NCBI GenBank assembly: GCA_020055645.1
Contig: CM034546.1
Coordinates: 103,995,812-104,059,811 of the forward strand
Length of the DNA stretch: 64,000 nt
Direction: 5' to 3'
Source of the DNA: Tomocerus qinae
Taxonomy: Eukaryota; Arthropoda; Collembola; Entomobryomorpha; Tomoceridae
The position numbers and the translations under genes were made by a program. This document shows, in pieces, positions 58,544 to 64,000 of this stretch. A model generated the notes under the pieces. That model had not been told where the DNA came from. It saw only the letters and a program-made list of their open reading frames with translations, and made no database searches. Each line of letters opens with the position of its first letter. The stretch's first letter is position 1.

Positions 58544-60378
58544 TCAAACTTTTTGTTCGATAGATGAGTACAATTCATCACGATCAGATTCTACCTCGAG
58601 ACAAGAATGAAAAGAAAGACTTTCTTCATTTGTTCCATTAGTCGAATGACTCTTACCCATTAACTCATCTTCCCTTTCTGATACTATAGTATTATTATCG
58701 TTTTCTCCTTCAGATGATGAACAGCTGGCAGAAAAGTCTTGAGATATGGACAAACAAGTAGTTGATGTGGACTGAGTAGCTGGAGAAATATCCTGGTCAT
58801 TGACTGAATGGACAGATACATCACTTGATGTCATTGGACCCTGTTGGCTAGTCTGAGAATAAATAGAACCGCCTTTGGACGAATGGGGAGTATGGACCGG
58901 AGTGCAAGAGCAAGAGAGACTATGGCGGTGGTTATGCGACTCCGTCAGAGCCTGGATAAACCGAGAATGCTCAGAAGGATCTCTGAGCAAAGGCTCGTTT
59001 TCATCATCCGTTGTTGAATTGGAGGATTCTGAGTCTGAGAAATGCTCTCGCAAGAAAATTACTCTGCGTTTGCAGTTTGGACACTTTCGACGTTCACATG
59101 CAAGCCACGCATCGATGCATGCCACGTGAAAAACTAAAATCATAAACAAAACTATCACAACTTCTGAGCGTTATATTTCATAATTTGATTGATAGAAAAA
59201 AACTGACCATGTGAACATGGGAGTAAACGAACTTGATCCTTAACCACAAAATTCTCCAGACAGATCGAACAAGTTTCTTGAGGTAGTTCTGGTACCCATT
59301 GTACAATTGGCAATTTTTTCAGTTCGTTGACTGTTAAAAGCGTTCGCCGTTTTCTTCTCCTTTCTTCGCAACCAAAGCAAATCTACAAGACAATTAGGTG
59401 ATAGATGATACATGGTTTAATTAAGATACAATTTAATCGAAGTGTAATAAATTGTACCTTAGAGTAACAGTAGCATACTCCCCGTATACAAACACAAAAC
59501 CCAATTAGTCCAAAAAATATGAGTATGGTGATGTTACCAAGAAATCCTGCATTGAAGGCCGGCTCGTTTTCAAATTTCACGAAGTACCTTAAATAAATAT
59601 TCAATAATACTATAAGATTGTACTTTTCGGAAGATTTAAATATAGAACAGAAATTTTAAGTAATTTTAAATTGCTTTCACCCTCTAAGAAAGTTTCTACA
59701 ATTTACGAGTGAATGCTTATGAATCGTTGTACTAAAATGACTAAATATATTTATTATGATCTGTCTTAAAATGGTTACTTTTTTGGGTAAGTGAAGTTTT
59801 TGAGTAATTCTCCATCGTGTTCTCCAACAACACAAGTATAAATCTTGACATCGATCCAGTCAAGGCCAATGAAACCCGGCAGGACACTATCTGTGCTATT
59901 TGCTCCTAGATGTTGTATAATAATTCCAGAGTAGCCAGCTGCTTGTGCATTTTTAGCTTTTCTGGACAATGAACATGAATCTTCTGCTAATGCTAAGGTT
60001 GCAACAAGTATCCATTTAGGCACATTTGCTTGCGTGTTAAAATTAGCTGTTGCATTGTTTTCTGTAATATTTGGCGGTGGAGCAGGTTTCTTACAAACAT
60101 TCGGTGGGTCCGAAAGGACTAGATGACCCTGATACAGATAATACAAAAAATTAAATAAAATGTCATTTTACAACCGATTTTCTATAAAAAATCATAATCG
60201 TACTAACCTGTAGTGCATAAGCAAAAGATGTTTCAACACCATTTTCTTCAATGGAATTAATGGTACTGTTTGATTCTTGAGATACGATGGAGATAGTAGC
60301 CGACCCTTGTTGTATAACTAAAAGTGACAGTGCTGTTATCACAAAGCCAAATCTTATGTTGAGATAACGGCACTCCAT
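58544..60378 (-). CDS. PA-TM-RING ubiquitin ligase, copy 3 (RNF13-like)
   Basis: Five exons join to 471 residues: 60208-60378, 59779-60128, 59458-59587, 59208-59382, 58544-59133 (1,416 bases, in frame). Signal peptide (GFVITALSLLVIQQGSA); PA domain with GHLVLSDPPNVC, WILVATLALAEDSC, AGYSGIIIQHL and several sequons; membrane segment (ITILIFFGLIGFCVCI, about 188-210); basic EERRRKRR; RING-H2 with C255, C258, C273, H275, H278, C281, C293, C296. The tail begins with an acidic Ser/Asp block containing NEPLLRD, as in copy 2, then Ser/His-rich and Ser/Glu-rich sequence. Exon 1 ends before G-[YH]-L in all three copies, in the same phase. Copy 2 differs from this copy by one extra intron in the tail. 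The start is the ATG at 60378; the frame further up opens only with GTG. Confidence 0.91.
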
Positions 60379-63300
60379 GGACACGTGAATTGTCGTGTGT
60401 ATATGTAAATATATCTTGAGAATCGTTTTCTTTTATTCCCTCTATTTAAGAGGCAATCCTTACGTAGTTCTGACCAAAATGAACTCTTTATCACCACTTA
60501 GCTTGTCCGAATTTTGCAGATCATTTTTATCACCCAATTTGTCATTTAAGTACATTTATCACACGACATTAGTAAAACAAATTCATAAATTAAGTAAAAC
60601 TGCAGGAGATGTTACATTATAGAGAAATTTTATTATGCTAACTTGTCACACTGTATATACATGTACACTTAATTGGTCAAAGTTAGACTTTCCAGGTTAC
60701 ATTTTTATGTATTTGTACTGTATTCTTTGGTACAGTCAACAACTTGGCCCTTTTTGTGGCTACACTTTTGAGTGTGTGTATAGATAATACACTTTTGTAT
60801 CTATTAAGACCTATTACACTATTTATGATGTCACGAATATCCACTTCATTATTTAGACATCATCAACCTGAAACGTCGCAATAATCCCAATACTAAACAC
60901 GCAAATAGTTTTCACAGTGAAAACAATACAGTGTACTATTCAAAGTAACAGTAGTGCGAAACGTATACCTAAATAGAGTATAGAAATAAATAAATGGTTT
61001 GAACTGAGATGTTATTTGACGTGATGTTAGTTTTTGGAAATTAGATAGATCATTTCTTACATGCAGGTTTAATAAAAATGATAATTCGCTTACTACGTTT
61101 TAACGAGGTATTTAATCCGTCCTTTGGGATGTATCACAAGTAAAGTGGAAGGTATATGTAGTGTAAGGTTCCACTTGATGTCAATATGCAAGGATTTAGT
61201 TATAAAAATTGCCTCCCTACAAAACAGATGTGCACGGAGTTTCCTTACACTACTGTCTACTGTACTGAACTAGTGTGTACATGTATCTGTATATGAATGC
61301 AATGCAATACAGATATCACTTTGTATTTGTTGTGCTTTTAAATCTCGCTTGTTTGATGAACAATGCCTATCCTACATGTAGTACTTTGTACTCTAATCTC
61401 AAGGCGAGAACTAACAAACTGCACAAAAACAAAAATACGAATTGCCACTACATGAATAACAGTAATAAATACAAAACCTTAAAGCTGTCACATGTACTCT
61501 TGTACCTGACATTACAGTGATAGACATTTATGATTAAAAACATCCGCTCAATACGGTACTAACACTATCTATAGGTAACTAACTAGCGTCTGGTACATCC
61601 TGAAACAGGTCCTTAGAGTCAGAGTGGATGGATTGAGTGAGTTGTCATTAACCTAATACTGTAATGACATCACACTACTTGCGTCAAATTGTTTTTCACT
61701 ATTCAGCATACATGGGATGTTGTCGTATGTATTTGAGGGGAAAATTTATACTTTCCTTGAGTCTTCAAATGATATGATAGATATACTTCTGCTACTATTT
61801 CTGATGAACAGTCATAACCCTTTAATCTTTAGTGTGTGCTATGTGGGATGAACCTGTATATTTTTTGGCAATGGGCTTATGTAAATATTTTGTTGGATAA
61901 CTATGGTTGGGTATTACGGGGTAAGCTATGGTTTAAATGTTTCTCTATTTATTCTGTATTTCTATTTATGTGGTACTACTTAGCTGCAAGTATTATTTAT
62001 TGTGTATTATTCTCTAGCTGGTATGAGTTGTATGAGTAGCACGTGTTTATTTTCTGGAAATTAAGACTGAGTAAATAATATACTGCATACTGGAATAAAA
62101 TCCTTTTAGTAATGACTAGAATGGAGTTTATGACAGTGAGGTCTTGAATAATGTGTCATCTCCTTAAATAAATAACTGATGCAAGTTTCCTTCCCACAAA
62201 ATCGTTGCGTATATCATAAATATGGTTTGGCAATTCTTTAAGTATTTCGAACTCTCATTTACATTTACAATATAGTACAGTACACACTGTCTAGCTGGAG
62301 TTAACATGGAGTTGTTTGTGAGACATAAAGTATGATTCCGTGTGTGAAACATTATTACATGCGATTAAATACTTCTTACAGAATGCTGACCAGATAAAAC
62401 TTTGAAGTGCTTGTTAAAGCTTGTACTAATTTCCTTGTCATGCGTAGGCTTCAGTTCAATACATTTTAGATTGTCTTATCAGTGAAATAATGAAACAACT
62501 AATTCTGAAGTTGTCTTAGAATGAATACCTTTAGTACATAAAAGTTTTGAGAAATTAACAGAATATATTTCGACTGTCTGATGGTAATTAAATATGTATA
62601 TAGCCTAACTTATGAAGAGATACATATATAGGTACTTACATGGACAAAATAGAAATGTTAGGAAGTAGCGCCCATAAATCCGAAGGTTTCGGCAGAAGCA
62701 TGACCTTCCTATTCAAGATATGAAGTTCATGCAGTTCATGTGATCACTAATAAAAGACTATCGAGTCTAATCCAATGTAATGGTTCAAAAGATATAATAT
62801 GTTGAACAAATACAAATATAACGTTGTCAATACAATATTCTCCTTTTATTTGTTCCTTACCGCAACCTTCACAGGTTGAACCTTCTAAATGTTTATTGTA
62901 TTCTAATTCTGATGGCTAATGTATGTCTACATTGTAACTTCTCTTGAAAACAATTTATTCACAGTGATATTACTGCATTATTTTTCTTTATAAAACATAT
63001 TTAATGCAATTGTTAAATGAATCATCCATTAATGCATCCATTTTTGAAATCGAGAGCCAATTGCCAGTTATGAATAACGTACAATTTCAAATGATTTTGT
63101 CCATTTTTATTTCATATCTTTCTCCTCCGCAGTAAAACAACATTAATGAGATTATCAGGTGACTTATGTCGCAACACTAATAAATAATGGTAACAATGTT
63201 CGCACGCAAAGGTATATCTTTGACTTTAAATATTCTTCTTTCAAACATACATGGCTATACATATCTAGTTATATTGAAAGAAAAGAGTAGAATGCATATC

Positions 63301-64000
63301 TCCAGTCACAGGTAAGATATATTCAATTCGGTATACTAGATCGCGTTTTAATGTATGTGGCAGTGACTAAATCAACCTGTAAAATGACAATGGTGTTGCG
63401 TGGAATTGTGAAGAAAGTAGGAGAGATAAGAAAATCGATACATTACTTATTTACAGTAGCACATTTAGGTATATCTTTTCGTGTTCACGTTCTGTGAACA
63501 CAGAATTCTAAAACTACATCATCACCGTACTAATCTACTACAGTAGTAGATGTAATTTGAACATTATGTGTAATACTATTACATGACACAAGCAAACAAG
63601 CTACCTATTCTACATGGAATGTTGTGTGTTAGCATATTGGTATAAATTAGAATTTCATGTAGCTTAAGCTACTAATCGTACTACTCTCGCAAAATATTAC
63701 ATCTATCTACTGTATTTGGCTCAAGTTTGAGTATCCTAAAACAAAATTTGGCACAACTAATAATCAGTACAACGTTACTAATAAGTAAATAACTGTTATC
63801 TAACTTATGAAAATCTTAACTGTCTCAATTATGAACTTCAAAAAAAATGTTCACAATAAGTTTGTAAACATTAATAAAAATACATGTTGAAATGGCATTT
63901 CTAGCTAATGATTACATAATATTTGAGATGATGAGAGTAGGAATTGCACAGAAGGTAATTGGGACATAAATAATTATGAAAGTCCATAGTTCGTATATCC
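60379..64000. other. 3.6-kb right flank, no gene recognised
   Basis: AT-rich sequence upstream of RING copy 3. A TTAAATAG TATA-like motif on the minus strand near 60441-60449 could serve that gene. Frames near 61275-61520 and 61836-62039 (plus) are hydrophobic by composition and unsupported. Confidence 0.45.

Overview
The window is AT-rich nuclear DNA of an animal, most likely an arthropod. Genes are split by many short GT-AG introns. The recognisable proteins are animal ones: MED12, SARAF, cytosolic dipeptidase, an insect-type GMC oxidoreductase and PA-TM-RING ubiquitin ligases. The rest are small secreted or membrane proteins in local families. A springtail or other basal pancrustacean is my guess; nothing in the sequence fixes the taxon. 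No viral, prokaryotic or CRISPR features were seen.

Layout. 2-4.5 kb (+): an 812-residue low-complexity protein with two membrane segments, not recognised. 6.0-6.7 kb (-): a small secreted Cys-rich protein. 6.9-7.8 kb: a palindromic repeat and a Tourist-like MITE. 8.2-8.9, 19.7-20.5 and 21.5-22.3 kb (all -): three copies of an unnamed three-exon family (family A: signal peptide, one membrane segment, CxIx[ND]C motif, Gly-rich tract). They are separated by a complete intronless M20 dipeptidase (10.7-12.2 kb) and a complete 15-exon GMC oxidoreductase (12.9-17.9 kb). One GMC intron is almost entirely a 1.4-kb inverted-repeat element.

25.5-30.2 kb: three copies of a second family (family B, distantly DM4/12-like), oriented +, -, +. 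30.8-31.7 kb (-): a Cys-rich, probably GPI-anchored protein. 32.2-33.4 kb (-): SARAF. 35.8-45.3 kb (-): the whole MED12 coding region in about 18 exons, ending in a long Gly-Gln-Met-Pro repeat array.

48.2-60.4 kb (-): three tandem PA-TM-RING E3 ligase genes (RNF13/goliath type), with a MITE-like element directly upstream of the first start codon. 60.4-64 kb: no gene seen.

The theme is local tandem duplication of secretory-pathway and membrane proteins around single-copy housekeeping genes. Exon models were joined by hand from splice sites. For all multi-exon genes except MED12 the summed exon lengths are a multiple of three and end in a stop codon, which supports the joins. MED12 inner exon edges are approximate.
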